From CAYJRR01 sp964372275 [NCBI: uncultured bacterium] (GTDB taxonomy: Bacteria > CAYJRR01): 17,596 bases of DNA. Of the stretch, positions 6,794 through 13,517 are shown one piece after another. The stretch's first letter is position 1; each line of letters opens with the position of its first letter. Position numbers and translations under genes: made by a program. The DNA is taken from assembly GCA_964372275.1 (NCBI GenBank), contig CAYJRR010000083.1:1-17596 (forward strand). The letters are read 5' to 3'. Below the pieces are notes generated by a model. It was given only the letters and a program-made list of their open reading frames with translations. It was not told where the DNA came from and ran no database searches.

Positions 6794-7462
6794 ATGGGTC
6801 TTCGGCCGCCCGGGGGGGAGGCGCCGCCGCCTCGTCTCGACCGCCGCGAGATGATCAAGAAGGCCGGCGGCTGGGTGATCCTCGCCAGCGCCGTCGGCGG
6901 CTCCGCCCTCGTCGGCACGAGCTGCGGCCGCACGGAGCTCGGCGATCCGCTGGCGAACGGTCTCGACGGCGTGCCCACCACCCCCGAGACCGAGACGCCG
7001 CCTCCGCCGACGGAGACGGCGACGGCGACCGCGACCGCCACCGAAACCGAGACGCCGCCTCCGACGCCGCCGCCGACCAACGCCTGCACCGGCAACACCG
7101 ACCTTCCGGGAACGGCGACGACCCTGACGACGGCCGACATTCCCGTTGGTCAGGTGCGCTACTTCTCCGCGCTCTCCGTCTTCGTCTGTCACGACGCGTC
7201 GGGCTTCTATGCGATGTCGTCGCTTTGCACGGCGCATGGCTACAACCTTGGAACGACCGGCACCTGGAGCCAAAGCAACTTGGCGGGCGATTTTCTTTGT
7301 AGCGGGCATCAAGGGAGCAAGTTCAGCGAGAACGGGGCGGTCCTCACCGGTCCCGCGACAACTCCGTTGCCGCACAAGGCCCTCGGCGTGAACCAAGACG
7401 ACAACAAGATCTGGATCGACGTCAACGCCACGGTCCCCGCGAACACCCGGTGCAATCCGTAG
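6794..7462 (+). CDS. Rieske-like 2Fe-2S protein with Tat-like signal, tandem copy 1
   Basis: A 222-residue exported iron-sulfur protein. I chose ATG 6794 because a TAGAAT -10-like box ends 7 nt before it; ATG 6785 is an in-frame alternative. The export signal DRREMIKKAGGWVILASAVG resembles a twin-arginine signal and ends at a cysteine (VGTSC) that could be lipidated, though the lipobox is weak. A Pro/Thr/Glu linker follows. The Rieske-type core has FYAMSSLC, then C145-T-A-H148-G and, 24 residues on from C145, C169-S-G-H172-Q-G-S-K-F, followed by the family-like NGAVLTGPATTPLPHKALGV. Canonical Rieske proteins read C-x-H-x-G-C and C-x-C-H-G-S; here the first His is shifted by one and both disulfide cysteines are missing. 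Three other cysteines (NAC, FVC, TRCNP) are kept in all three copies. Role: probable periplasmic electron carrier; partner unknown. Confidence 0.85.
   Translation: MGLRPPGGEAPPPRLDRREMIKKAGGWVILASAVGGSALVGTSCGRTELGDPLANGLDGVPTTPETETPPPPTETATATATATETETPPPTPPPTNACTGNTDLPGTATTLTTADIPVGQVRYFSALSVFVCHDASGFYAMSSLCTAHGYNLGTTGTWSQSNLAGDFLCSGHQGSKFSENGAVLTGPATTPLPHKALGVNQDDNKIWIDVNATVPANTRCNP
7022..7074 (+). repeat. 53-nt perfect direct repeat, copy 1 (linker of Rieske gene 1)
   Basis: Identical base for base to 7683-7735, at an offset of 661 nt. It encodes the Thr/Ala/Glu/Pro linker TATATATETETPPPTPPP. Identity over 53 nt in an otherwise diverged gene pair suggests recent duplication or gene conversion. 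Confidence 0.9.
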
Positions 7463-7463
7463 C

Positions 7464-8144
7464 ATGCGCAGCGTCGATGCGAACGCGCCGGCGGCCCCGA
7501 TCGGCCGTCGCGAGATGATCAAGAGGGCCGGTGGCTGGGTCATCCTGGCCAGCGCCGTCGGCGGATCGGCGCTCGTCGGGAGCAGCTGCGGTCGAACCGA
7601 GCTCGGCGATCCGCTCGAGGGGATCGGCGAAGTCCCCACCACGCCTGGAACCGAGACGCCGCCTCCGACCACCGGAACGGCAACGGCGACCGCGACCGCC
7701 ACCGAAACCGAGACGCCGCCTCCGACGCCGCCGCCAACCAACGCATGCACCGGGATGGCGAATCTGCCGGGTACGGCGACGACACTGACGACCGCCGATA
7801 TTCCGGTCGGACAGGTACGCTATTTCTCCGCCCTGGGCGTCTTCATCTGTCGCGACGCGTCGGGCTTCTATGCGATGTCGTCGCTGTGCACCGCGCACGG
7901 CTTCAATCTCGGTTCGACCGGAACCTGGAGCCAATCCAACGTGAGTGGTGGCTTCACCTGCAGCGCGCATCAGAACAGCGTATTCAACGGTAACGGAGTC
8001 GCGACGGGCGGTCCGGCGCTCACGTTGCAGCCCGGCGGCGGCGGCAATCTTCCACACAAGGCCCTGGGAGTGAATGCCGACGACAACAAGATCTGGGTCG
8101 ACACCAACCAGACGGTCGCCGCCAACACCCGATGCAATCCGTAG
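7464..8144 (+). CDS. Rieske-like 2Fe-2S protein with Tat-like signal, tandem copy 2
   Basis: A 226-residue paralogue of the preceding gene. Its ATG lies one base after that gene's stop and it has no visible Shine-Dalgarno, so translation is probably coupled. The signal is GRREMIKRAGGWVILASAVG ending VGSSC, followed by a Pro/Thr linker nearly identical to copy 1. The cluster motifs are C142-T-A-H145-G and C166-S-A-H169-Q-N-S-V-F: both Cys-x-x-His, and again without the canonical disulfide cysteines. A short glycine-rich insertion (PGGGGN) interrupts the segment before LPHKALGV. The ending, ANTRCNP, matches the other copies. DNA blocks of 53 and about 33 nt are identical to copy 1, showing a recent tandem duplication. 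Probable function is exported electron transfer; redundancy, heteromers or tuned potentials are open possibilities. Confidence 0.85.
   Translation: MRSVDANAPAAPIGRREMIKRAGGWVILASAVGGSALVGSSCGRTELGDPLEGIGEVPTTPGTETPPPTTGTATATATATETETPPPTPPPTNACTGMANLPGTATTLTTADIPVGQVRYFSALGVFICRDASGFYAMSSLCTAHGFNLGSTGTWSQSNVSGGFTCSAHQNSVFNGNGVATGGPALTLQPGGGGNLPHKALGVNADDNKIWVDTNQTVAANTRCNP
7683..7735 (+). repeat. 53-nt perfect direct repeat, copy 2 (linker of Rieske gene 2)
   Basis: Second copy of the sequence at 7022-7074. The flanks diverge by point changes, so the identical block ends sharply at both sides. Confidence 0.9.
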
Positions 8145-8157
8145 GCGCGAATTCGGG

Positions 8158-8163
8158 TAAGAT
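8158..8163 (+). promoter_or_regulatory. -10-like TAAGAT before the third Rieske gene
   Basis: GGTAAGATGG resembles the motif before the first Rieske gene (GGTAGAATGG). It lies 12 nt before the GTG start at 8176, with a GGAAGG Shine-Dalgarno in between. It would allow the third copy to be transcribed separately. TAAGAT matches the -10 consensus at 4 of 6 positions and there is no -35 box, so support is weak. Confidence 0.25.
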
Positions 8164-8175
8164 GGAAGGCTCCAG

Positions 8176-8775
8176 GTGCGAAACGGGAAGCCAACGCCGG
8201 AGTGTGCAGAAGCGACGTCGCGTCGGGAGGCGGTCTTCCGGCTCGGCGGGTGGATGATCGTCTCCGGCGTCGCCGGCGCATCGTTCGCCCTCGGGAGTTG
8301 TGGACCGCGCGTCTTCGACACCGAGGAGGAGGGGGCGACGGGCGACGACGACGACAACTTCGTCGACCCGTCGCCGACGGCGGCGCCCGAGAACGCTTGC
8401 ACCGGTGTTCCGGATTTGCCGGGCGCCGTCACGCCGCTGACGACGGCCGACATCCCCGTCGGGCAGGTGCGGTACGTGGCGTCGATGAGCATGTTCATTT
8501 GCCACGACTCGTCGGGGTTCTACGCCATGACGTCGCTTTGCACCGCGCACGGCAACAACATGGGCACGCAGACCGGCTGGAATCCGAGCAATTTGAGCCT
8601 GGGCTTCACCTGCACCCACCAGAACAGCAGGTTCGGACCGAACGGGAACGTCACCCAGAGCCCGGCGACGATCGCGCTCGCCCACAAGGCCCTCGGCGTC
8701 AGCGCCGACGACGGACGCATCTGGGTCGACGTCAACTCCACCGTCCCGGCCAACACCCGCTGCAACCCGACCTGA
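8176..8775 (+). CDS. Rieske-like 2Fe-2S protein with Tat-like signal, divergent copy 3
   Basis: A 199-residue member of the tandem array and the most divergent. The start is GTG 8176, preceded at 6 nt by GGAAGG. The signal SRREAVFRLGGWMIVSGVAG is the best twin-arginine match of the three (SRRxxVF) and ends in a proper lipobox, LGSC. The linker is acidic (EEEGATGDDDDN) rather than Pro/Thr-rich. The core keeps DIPVGQVRY, FICHDSSGFYAMTSLC and C122-T-A-H125-G, but the second site is C146-T-H148-Q-N-S-R-F, one residue shorter than in copies 1 and 2. The spacing is therefore Cys-x-x-His then Cys-x-His, the mirror of the canonical order. The terminal ANTRCNPT matches the array. Likely a membrane-anchored periplasmic electron carrier; whether it binds a normal Rieske cluster is uncertain. 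Confidence 0.83.
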   Translation: MRNGKPTPECAEATSRREAVFRLGGWMIVSGVAGASFALGSCGPRVFDTEEEGATGDDDDNFVDPSPTAAPENACTGVPDLPGAVTPLTTADIPVGQVRYVASMSMFICHDSSGFYAMTSLCTAHGNNMGTQTGWNPSNLSLGFTCTHQNSRFGPNGNVTQSPATIALAHKALGVSADDGRIWVDVNSTVPANTRCNPT

Positions 8776-8799
8776 TCGGGCGGCCCGCGAAGCGTGGGG

Positions 8800-8805
8800 T
8801 ATAGT
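8800..8805 (+). promoter_or_regulatory. -10-like TATAGT before the HEAT-repeat gene
   Basis: GGTATAGTGG carries TATAGT (5 of 6 with TATAAT), ending 9 nt before the GTG start at 8815. It occurs in the short gap after the third Rieske gene, where a housekeeping-type operon begins. No -35 box is recognised. Confidence 0.35.
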
Positions 8806-8814
8806 GGCGCGGCG

Positions 8815-10119
8815 GTGGTTCGGATCGCGCCCCTCCTCACCCTTCTGCTCGCCGACCCGGCCGGCGGGCCGATCGGGGACGCCCGCGTGGCGGAGGTCGC
8901 GCGGCTGGAGGCGGTCTCGGTCGCGGGGGGGGCGGAGGCGCTGCGGGCGGCGGCCGACTTCCTGCAGGCGCACGCCGGCGACAAGGAGATGGAGCGTCAC
9001 GGGCGTTCGGCGCTGCGCCGGCTCTCGATCGACACCACGGCGCTGGTGGCGATCCTCCGCGACGACCCGACGGCGCACCGGCGGGCGTGGGCGGCGTGGA
9101 CCGCGGGGGAGCACGAGCTGGCGGCGTGCGCGGAGGCGCTGCTCAAGGCGCTCAAGGATCCGGAGCCCTCGGTGCGCGCGCGCGCGATCGGGGCACTGGC
9201 GATCCTGGGGGACGCGCGCGCGGAGGCGCCGCTCTTGAAGCTCGTCGTCCACGATCCCGACGCGACGACGCGCGAGCGGGCCTCGGAGGCGCTGGTGGCG
9301 CTGGCGGCGCCGAGGACGGCGAAGGGATCCCCCGACGCGTCGATCCGCAAGCTCGGCTCGTCCGACGTCTTCGCGCGGCTGGAGGCGGTCAAGGAGCTGG
9401 AGCGGCTCAAAGACGCCCGCGCCGTCGGTCCGCTGCTCGAGCTGCTTGGCGAGGAGCGCGACCTCGAGCTCCGCAAGGGGGCGATCTCGGCCCTGGCCTC
9501 GATCCGGGACGAGATCGCGGTGCCGCGGCTGATCGAGATCGCCCGCGCCGACGTCGTCGACGTGCGGCGCTTCGCGATCGGCGCGCTGGCGACGCTCGAC
9601 GACGGACGCGCGCAGGAGCCTCTCTTGGCGCTGACCCGCGATCCGGACGGGTCGATCCGCAAGTTCACGCTGCGCGCGCTCGCCTTCCTCGCGCGCCCCG
9701 GGACGCTGGCGGCGCTCACCGCCGCCCTCGGCGACCCGGTGCCGGAGGTCCGCTCGGAGGCGGCGCAGGGGCTCGCACGCCTCGGCGACCGCGCCGCGGC
9801 CGACCCGATCGCCCGCCGAATTGGAGTGGAAGGGGACGCATCGCTCAAGAGCTTCCTCCTCGCGACGCTCGGGAACCTGGGGACGATCGGCGACGGCGCG
9901 CACGAGAAGGCGATGGTCGAGGCGCTGGAGGACGACGCGCCGCTCGTCCGCACCGCGGCGGCGGCGGCGTTGGCGAAGATCGGCACGCGCGCGACGGAGA
10001 AGGCCCTCGTCCGCGCGGCGGCGCGGGAGCGGAAGCGCAAGCAGGGGCGCGACCCGGAGTTCGAGCGGATCGCCGAACACGCGGCGAAGCAGGTGCAGGC
10101 GCGCGGGGTCGCGCCGTGA
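8815..10119 (+). CDS. HEAT-repeat (PBS-lyase-like) protein
   Basis: A 434-residue all-helical repeat protein. GTG 8815 is preferred because a TATAGT box ends 9 nt before it; an in-frame GTG at 8794 lies upstream of that box. The N-terminus VRIAPLLTLLLADPAGG could be a short export signal but is weak. From about residue 85 to 400 there are at least seven HEAT-like units with the pattern LLxLLxDxxxxVRxxAixALAxLgD: KDPEPSVRARAIGALAILGD, VHDPDATTRERASEALVALA, GEERDLELRKGAISALASIR, RADVVDVRRFAIGALATLDD, TRDPDGSIRKFTLRALAFLA, GDPVPEVRSEAAQGLARLGD and EDDAPLVRTAAAAALAKIGT. The C-terminus is basic (RERKRKQGR). Such proteins act as scaffolds or, in some families, chromophore lyases; no lyase-specific feature is seen. 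Its stop overlaps the xseA start (GTGA), so the two are co-translated. Confidence 0.85.
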   Translation: MVRIAPLLTLLLADPAGGPIGDARVAEVARLEAVSVAGGAEALRAAADFLQAHAGDKEMERHGRSALRRLSIDTTALVAILRDDPTAHRRAWAAWTAGEHELAACAEALLKALKDPEPSVRARAIGALAILGDARAEAPLLKLVVHDPDATTRERASEALVALAAPRTAKGSPDASIRKLGSSDVFARLEAVKELERLKDARAVGPLLELLGEERDLELRKGAISALASIRDEIAVPRLIEIARADVVDVRRFAIGALATLDDGRAQEPLLALTRDPDGSIRKFTLRALAFLARPGTLAALTAALGDPVPEVRSEAAQGLARLGDRAAADPIARRIGVEGDASLKSFLLATLGNLGTIGDGAHEKAMVEALEDDAPLVRTAAAAALAKIGTRATEKALVRAAARERKRKQGRDPEFERIAEHAAKQVQARGVAP

Positions 10120-11474
10120 GCCAGGGAACCCTGCAGTTCGCCGCCGAACGGCGGATCCTTTCGGTCAGCCAGATCACGGCGTCGATCAAGTCGTCGCTGG
10201 AGCGGGAGTTCGAGGCCGCCTGGGTGCGAGGGGAGGTGGGGAGCCTCAAGGTCCACTCCTCGGGGCACGTCTACTTCAACCTCAAGGACGCGGGGGCGTC
10301 GCTGCGCGCGGTGCTGTTCAAGGGGGTGGCGCGATCGCTCAAGTTCAAGCTCGCCGAAGGGCAGGAGCTGCTCGTGCGCGGGCGGATCACCGTCTACGAG
10401 CCGCGCGGCGACTACCAGCTGGTGGCGGAGTCGGCCGAGCCGGTGGGCATGGGCGCCCTGCAACTCGCCATCGAGCAGTTGAAGGCCCGCCTCCTCGCGG
10501 AGGGCCTGTTCGAGGCGTCGCGCAAGCGGCCGCTTCCGTTCTTCCCGCGGACGGTCGGCGTCGTCACCTCCCCCTCGGGGGCGGCGCTGCGCGACATCCT
10601 CGCGGTCCTCGCCCGGCGGGCCCCCGGCGTCGAGGTCCTGATCGCGCCCGTGAAGGTGCAAGGGGAGGGGAGCGCGCGGGAGATCGCCGACGGGATCGCG
10701 GCGCTCGATCGGACCGGGGCCTGCGACGTGATGATCGTCGGCCGCGGCGGGGGGAGCCTCGAGGACCTGATGGCGTTCAACGACGAGGTCGTGGCGCGGG
10801 CGCTCGCCGCCTGCCGCACGCCGACGGTGAGCGCGGTGGGGCACGAAGTCGACGTCACGATCGCCGACTTCGTCGCCGACCGGCGGGCGCCGACGCCGTC
10901 GGCGGCGGCGGAGATCGTCGTGCCTGACGGGCGCGAGCTGCGCGGAAGGGTCGGGGACGCCAGGGCGCGGCTGGAAGCGGCCGACGAACGGCGCGCGCGG
11001 CGGCGGCGGGAGGCGGTCGACGACCTCCGGCGCCGCCTGCGCGATCCGCGGCGCGTGCTGGCCGACGTCCGGATGCGGGTCGACGACCTGCACTCCCGGG
11101 GGACCGACGGACTGCGCCGCGCGCTTGCCGCCCACCGGGTCGGCGTGTCGTCGCTCCGCCGCGCGCTGCTCGCCTCGGGCCCGCACACCCTCCTCGCGCG
11201 CGATCGGCAGCGCCTGGAACGCGCCCGCGCCCTCCTCGCCGCCGCGCACGCGCGCGCCCTCGCCGCGCGCGGCGCGACGCTCGCGGGGCTCGCCGGCCGC
11301 CTCGACGGCGCGAGCCCGCTGGCGGTCCTGAACCGCGGATACGCCCTGGTTCGCGACGAGGCGACCGCGCGCGGGGTGAAGCGCGCCGGCGAGGTGTCGG
11401 TCGGTCAATCGCTCGCGGTGCGGCTGGCGGAGGGGGAGATCGGGGTTCGCGTCACGCGGAAGGGGGAGGGGTGA
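10116..11474 (+). CDS. xseA: Exodeoxyribonuclease VII large subunit
   Basis: A 452-residue cytoplasmic nuclease subunit that, with many copies of XseB, degrades single-stranded DNA to oligonucleotides from either end. The GTG start overlaps the previous stop by 4 nt. Residues about 6-105 are the OB-fold nucleic-acid-binding domain (ILSVSQITASIKSSLEREFE, VRGEVGSLKVHSSGHVYFNL, RGDYQLVAE). The catalytic core follows: VGVVTSPSGAALRDI, GRGGGSLEDLMAFNDE (from residue 209) and SAVGHEVDVTIADFVADRRA with His243. A long Arg/Ala-rich coiled-coil region comes next, and the C-terminus carries the usual SPLAVLNRGYALV motif. Length is normal for the family. The small subunit gene xseB, often adjacent, is not in this window; an M23 peptidase gene follows instead. 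The identification is secure. Confidence 0.97.
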   Translation: MSQGTLQFAAERRILSVSQITASIKSSLEREFEAAWVRGEVGSLKVHSSGHVYFNLKDAGASLRAVLFKGVARSLKFKLAEGQELLVRGRITVYEPRGDYQLVAESAEPVGMGALQLAIEQLKARLLAEGLFEASRKRPLPFFPRTVGVVTSPSGAALRDILAVLARRAPGVEVLIAPVKVQGEGSAREIADGIAALDRTGACDVMIVGRGGGSLEDLMAFNDEVVARALAACRTPTVSAVGHEVDVTIADFVADRRAPTPSAAAEIVVPDGRELRGRVGDARARLEAADERRARRRREAVDDLRRRLRDPRRVLADVRMRVDDLHSRGTDGLRRALAAHRVGVSSLRRALLASGPHTLLARDRQRLERARALLAAAHARALAARGATLAGLAGRLDGASPLAVLNRGYALVRDEATARGVKRAGEVSVGQSLAVRLAEGEIGVRVTRKGEG

Positions 11475-12481
11475 ACCGCGCGGTGGTCGTGCCCGGGAGA
11501 CGGCGTTGCGTTCTCGCCGCGGCGCTCGTCCTCGCGACCCTTCCGATCGCCTTCCCTTCCGTTCACGGCTCCGACTCCGACTCCGGGCCTCGTCCGCTCG
11601 CGACGCCGGACGTTCTCGTTCCCGCGGATCCGCCGCCGGCGGCGATGATCGCCGTCGCCGCGTCGGGGACGCAGGGCGAGCCCACTCTCTCCGTTCGCCC
11701 CGACCGCCTCTCGAACGGCGGCGTGGGGCTGGTGTCGATCACCGGGCTCGTCGCGGGGGACGAGGTCACCGGCGCCTTCGCCGGGGTGGCGCTGCCGTTC
11801 TCCGCCGGACCCGGGCGGGCGACGGCGCTGGTGGGGATCGATCTCGATCTCGCGCCCGGGGAGCATCGGCTCGAGGTCGCCGTCCGGCGGGCCGGAGGAC
11901 CGCCGTTGGTGCTCGCGCGCGCGGTCCCGGTCGAGGACGCCGGGTACGCGGTGGAGCGGCTCACACTCCCCGCGGACAAGGTCTCCGACTTCGACGAAAA
12001 GACGCTCGGCCGCATCGAACGGGAGAAGGCCGAGCTGAAGGCGCTCTTCGCCACCTGGAGCGGAACCCGGCGGTGGAAGGGGTTCCGCCGTCCCGTCCCC
12101 GGCGAGATCCGTTCCCGATTCGGCGGTCGTCGCGTAATCAACGGGGAGCCGCGCAATCCCCACACCGGGATCGACCAGCGTGGCGGGCAGGGGACGCCGA
12201 TCGCCGCCGTCGCCGACGGCGTCGTCGCCTACGTCGGGGACCAGTTCTTCAGCGGGAAGGTGACGGTGCTCGATCACGGCCAGGGGACCTACTCCCTCTA
12301 CGCCCACCAGTCGAAGGTCCGGGTGCGCGTCGGACAGGAGGTCGCCGCCGGCACGCCGATCGGCGAGATCGGGATGACCGGGCGCGTCACCGGACCGCAC
12401 CTCCACTGGGGGGTACGCGTCAACGGGGCGCGCGTCGATCCGGAAAAGCTCCTCGCCCTCGACCTGACGGAGCCGCCGTGA
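11471..12481 (+). CDS. M23-family (LytM-type) peptidoglycan endopeptidase, exported
   Basis: A 336-residue envelope peptidase. The GTG start overlaps the xseA stop (GTGA). The signal peptide is basic then hydrophobic (RRRCVLAAALVLATLPIAF). Residues about 70-160 form a beta-rich N-terminal domain of unknown type (LSVRPDRLSNGGVGLVSITG). The C-terminal LytM/M23 domain has all expected zinc and catalytic residues: H231-T-G-I-D235, the YAH279QS histidine, and H310-L-H312-W-G. This predicts a Zn-dependent endopeptidase that cleaves peptide cross-links of peptidoglycan, or an activator of amidases if catalysis proves weak; the complete motif set favours an active enzyme. The arrangement with xseA may be ancestral, since I recall M23 genes next to xse genes in Geobacter-type genomes. 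Confidence 0.92.
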   Translation: MNRAVVVPGRRRCVLAAALVLATLPIAFPSVHGSDSDSGPRPLATPDVLVPADPPPAAMIAVAASGTQGEPTLSVRPDRLSNGGVGLVSITGLVAGDEVTGAFAGVALPFSAGPGRATALVGIDLDLAPGEHRLEVAVRRAGGPPLVLARAVPVEDAGYAVERLTLPADKVSDFDEKTLGRIEREKAELKALFATWSGTRRWKGFRRPVPGEIRSRFGGRRVINGEPRNPHTGIDQRGGQGTPIAAVADGVVAYVGDQFFSGKVTVLDHGQGTYSLYAHQSKVRVRVGQEVAAGTPIGEIGMTGRVTGPHLHWGVRVNGARVDPEKLLALDLTEPP

Positions 12482-13461
12482 CCGTGAGCCGCCCGCGGGT
12501 CCTCCTCACCCGGCCGATCCCGTCGCGGGGCTTGGCGCGCCTCGAGGCGTTTTGCGAGGTGGTGCCCTGGAGCGGCCCCGAGCCGATGCCGCGCGAGGCG
12601 CTCGAGGGGCGGCTGCCGGAGGTCGACGCCGTGCTGGCCGCGGTCGCCAACCGGTTCGACGCGTCGCTCCTGGCGACGGCGCCGCGTCTCCGGGTGATCG
12701 CCAACATGGGGGTCGGGTTCGACAACGTCGACCTCGCCGCCGCGAAGGCGCGCGGCATCGTGGTGACGAACACCCCCGACGTCGTGACCGAGACGACGGC
12801 CGACATGGCGTTCGGGCTCCTGCTGGCGGCGGCGCGTCGGATCGTGGAGGCCTCGACGCGCGTTCGCGGCGGCGCGTGGACCGCGTCGCTTCCGGCAGAA
12901 CTCAAGGGGATCGACGCGCACGGCACGACGCTGGGGATCGTCGGATTCGGGCGGATCGGACGGGCGATGGCGCGCCGCGCGCGCGGCTTCGCGATGCGGG
13001 TGCTGTTCGTCGATCCGGTGAGCAGTCCCGAGATGGACGTCTTCATCGCCCGCGGGGTCGCCCGCCGGGTCGACCTGCCGACACTCCTGGTCGAGTCCGA
13101 CTTCGTCTCGCTGCACCCGTCGCTCGATTCGACGAGCCGCCGGATGATCGACGCCGAGGCGCTGGCGGCGATGAAGCGGACGGCGGTGCTGGTGAACACG
13201 TCGCGCGGTCCGGTGGTCGACACCGACGCCCTGGTCGCCGCCCTCGAGGCCGGCACGATCGGCGGCTGCGCGCTCGACGTCACCGATCCGGAGCCGTTGC
13301 CGCCCGGGCACCCGCTCCTCGCCGCCCCCAACGCGATCGTCACGCCGCACATGTCGACCCAGACCCACGAGACGCGCGAGGCGATGTGCGACCTGGCGGC
13401 GCGGAACGTGGTCGAGGTGCTGGCCGGCCGTCCGCCGATCACCCCCGTCCCGATGCCATGA
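12478..13461 (+). CDS. D-isomer-specific 2-hydroxyacid dehydrogenase (glyoxylate/D-glycerate dehydrogenase type)
   Basis: A 327-residue cytoplasmic NAD(P)H-dependent dehydrogenase reducing a 2-oxoacid such as glyoxylate or hydroxypyruvate to the D-2-hydroxyacid. GTG 12478 overlaps the previous stop (GTGA); GTG 12484 is an alternative start. The catalytic domain contains ANMGVGFDNVDLAAAKARGI and VTNTPDVVTETTADMAFGLL. The Rossmann motif is G156-F-G158-R-I-G161. The catalytic triad is in place: R243 (NTSRG), E272 (DPEP) and H291 (TPHMS). The block LDVTDPEPLPPGHPLL resembles glyoxylate reductase/D-glycerate dehydrogenase enzymes more than PdxB or SerA, and there is no C-terminal ACT domain. Exact substrate is not decidable from sequence. 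Membership of an operon with a nuclease and a wall peptidase appears to be a matter of expression rather than pathway. Confidence 0.93.
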   Translation: MTVSRPRVLLTRPIPSRGLARLEAFCEVVPWSGPEPMPREALEGRLPEVDAVLAAVANRFDASLLATAPRLRVIANMGVGFDNVDLAAAKARGIVVTNTPDVVTETTADMAFGLLLAAARRIVEASTRVRGGAWTASLPAELKGIDAHGTTLGIVGFGRIGRAMARRARGFAMRVLFVDPVSSPEMDVFIARGVARRVDLPTLLVESDFVSLHPSLDSTSRRMIDAEALAAMKRTAVLVNTSRGPVVDTDALVAALEAGTIGGCALDVTDPEPLPPGHPLLAAPNAIVTPHMSTQTHETREAMCDLAARNVVEVLAGRPPITPVPMP

Positions 13462-13463
13462 GC

Positions 13464-13517
13464 TATCCTTCGCAGGGGCTCGGGGAGTTCCCCGACCAGC
13501 CCGAAGGGCGGAGAGAG
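13464..13517 (+). promoter_or_regulatory. Putative promoter and two-hairpin leader of the dioxygenase gene
   Basis: TATCCT (13464-13469) is followed by AGGGGC, then a near-perfect inverted repeat TCGGGGAG-TTCCCCGA (13480-13495; realistic stem TCGGGG/CCCCGA), then GCCCGAAGGGC, a second small hairpin, then a GGAG Shine-Dalgarno before ATG 13518. The same order of elements is found at 40-1 on the minus strand. If this region were coding from ATG 13458, it would contain TAT, CCT, GAA and AGA, which are out of keeping with the very high third-position GC around it. This favours a leader. Confidence 0.4.

Noticed and set aside
7000-7090. Short GAC/GCC-type triplet repeats as a possible CRISPR or other array
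   Set aside because: They encode the Thr/Glu/Pro linker in frame and have no spacer structure.
6794-8775. Rieske genes as part of a ring-hydroxylating oxygenase or bc1 complex
   Set aside because: No oxygenase catalytic domain, cytochrome b or cytochrome c1 gene is present, and export signals rule out a cytosolic dioxygenase system.
8997-11408. Very long minus-strand frame (about 800 codons) opposite the HEAT and xseA genes
   Set aside because: Arg/Pro/Ala-rich shadow of high-GC coding DNA; xseA and the HEAT repeats are unmistakable on the other strand.
13464-13517. Known riboswitch (fluoride, guanidine, SAH) in the dioxygenase leader
   Set aside because: The hairpins have tiny loops and none of the conserved loop or junction sequences of these classes as I know them.
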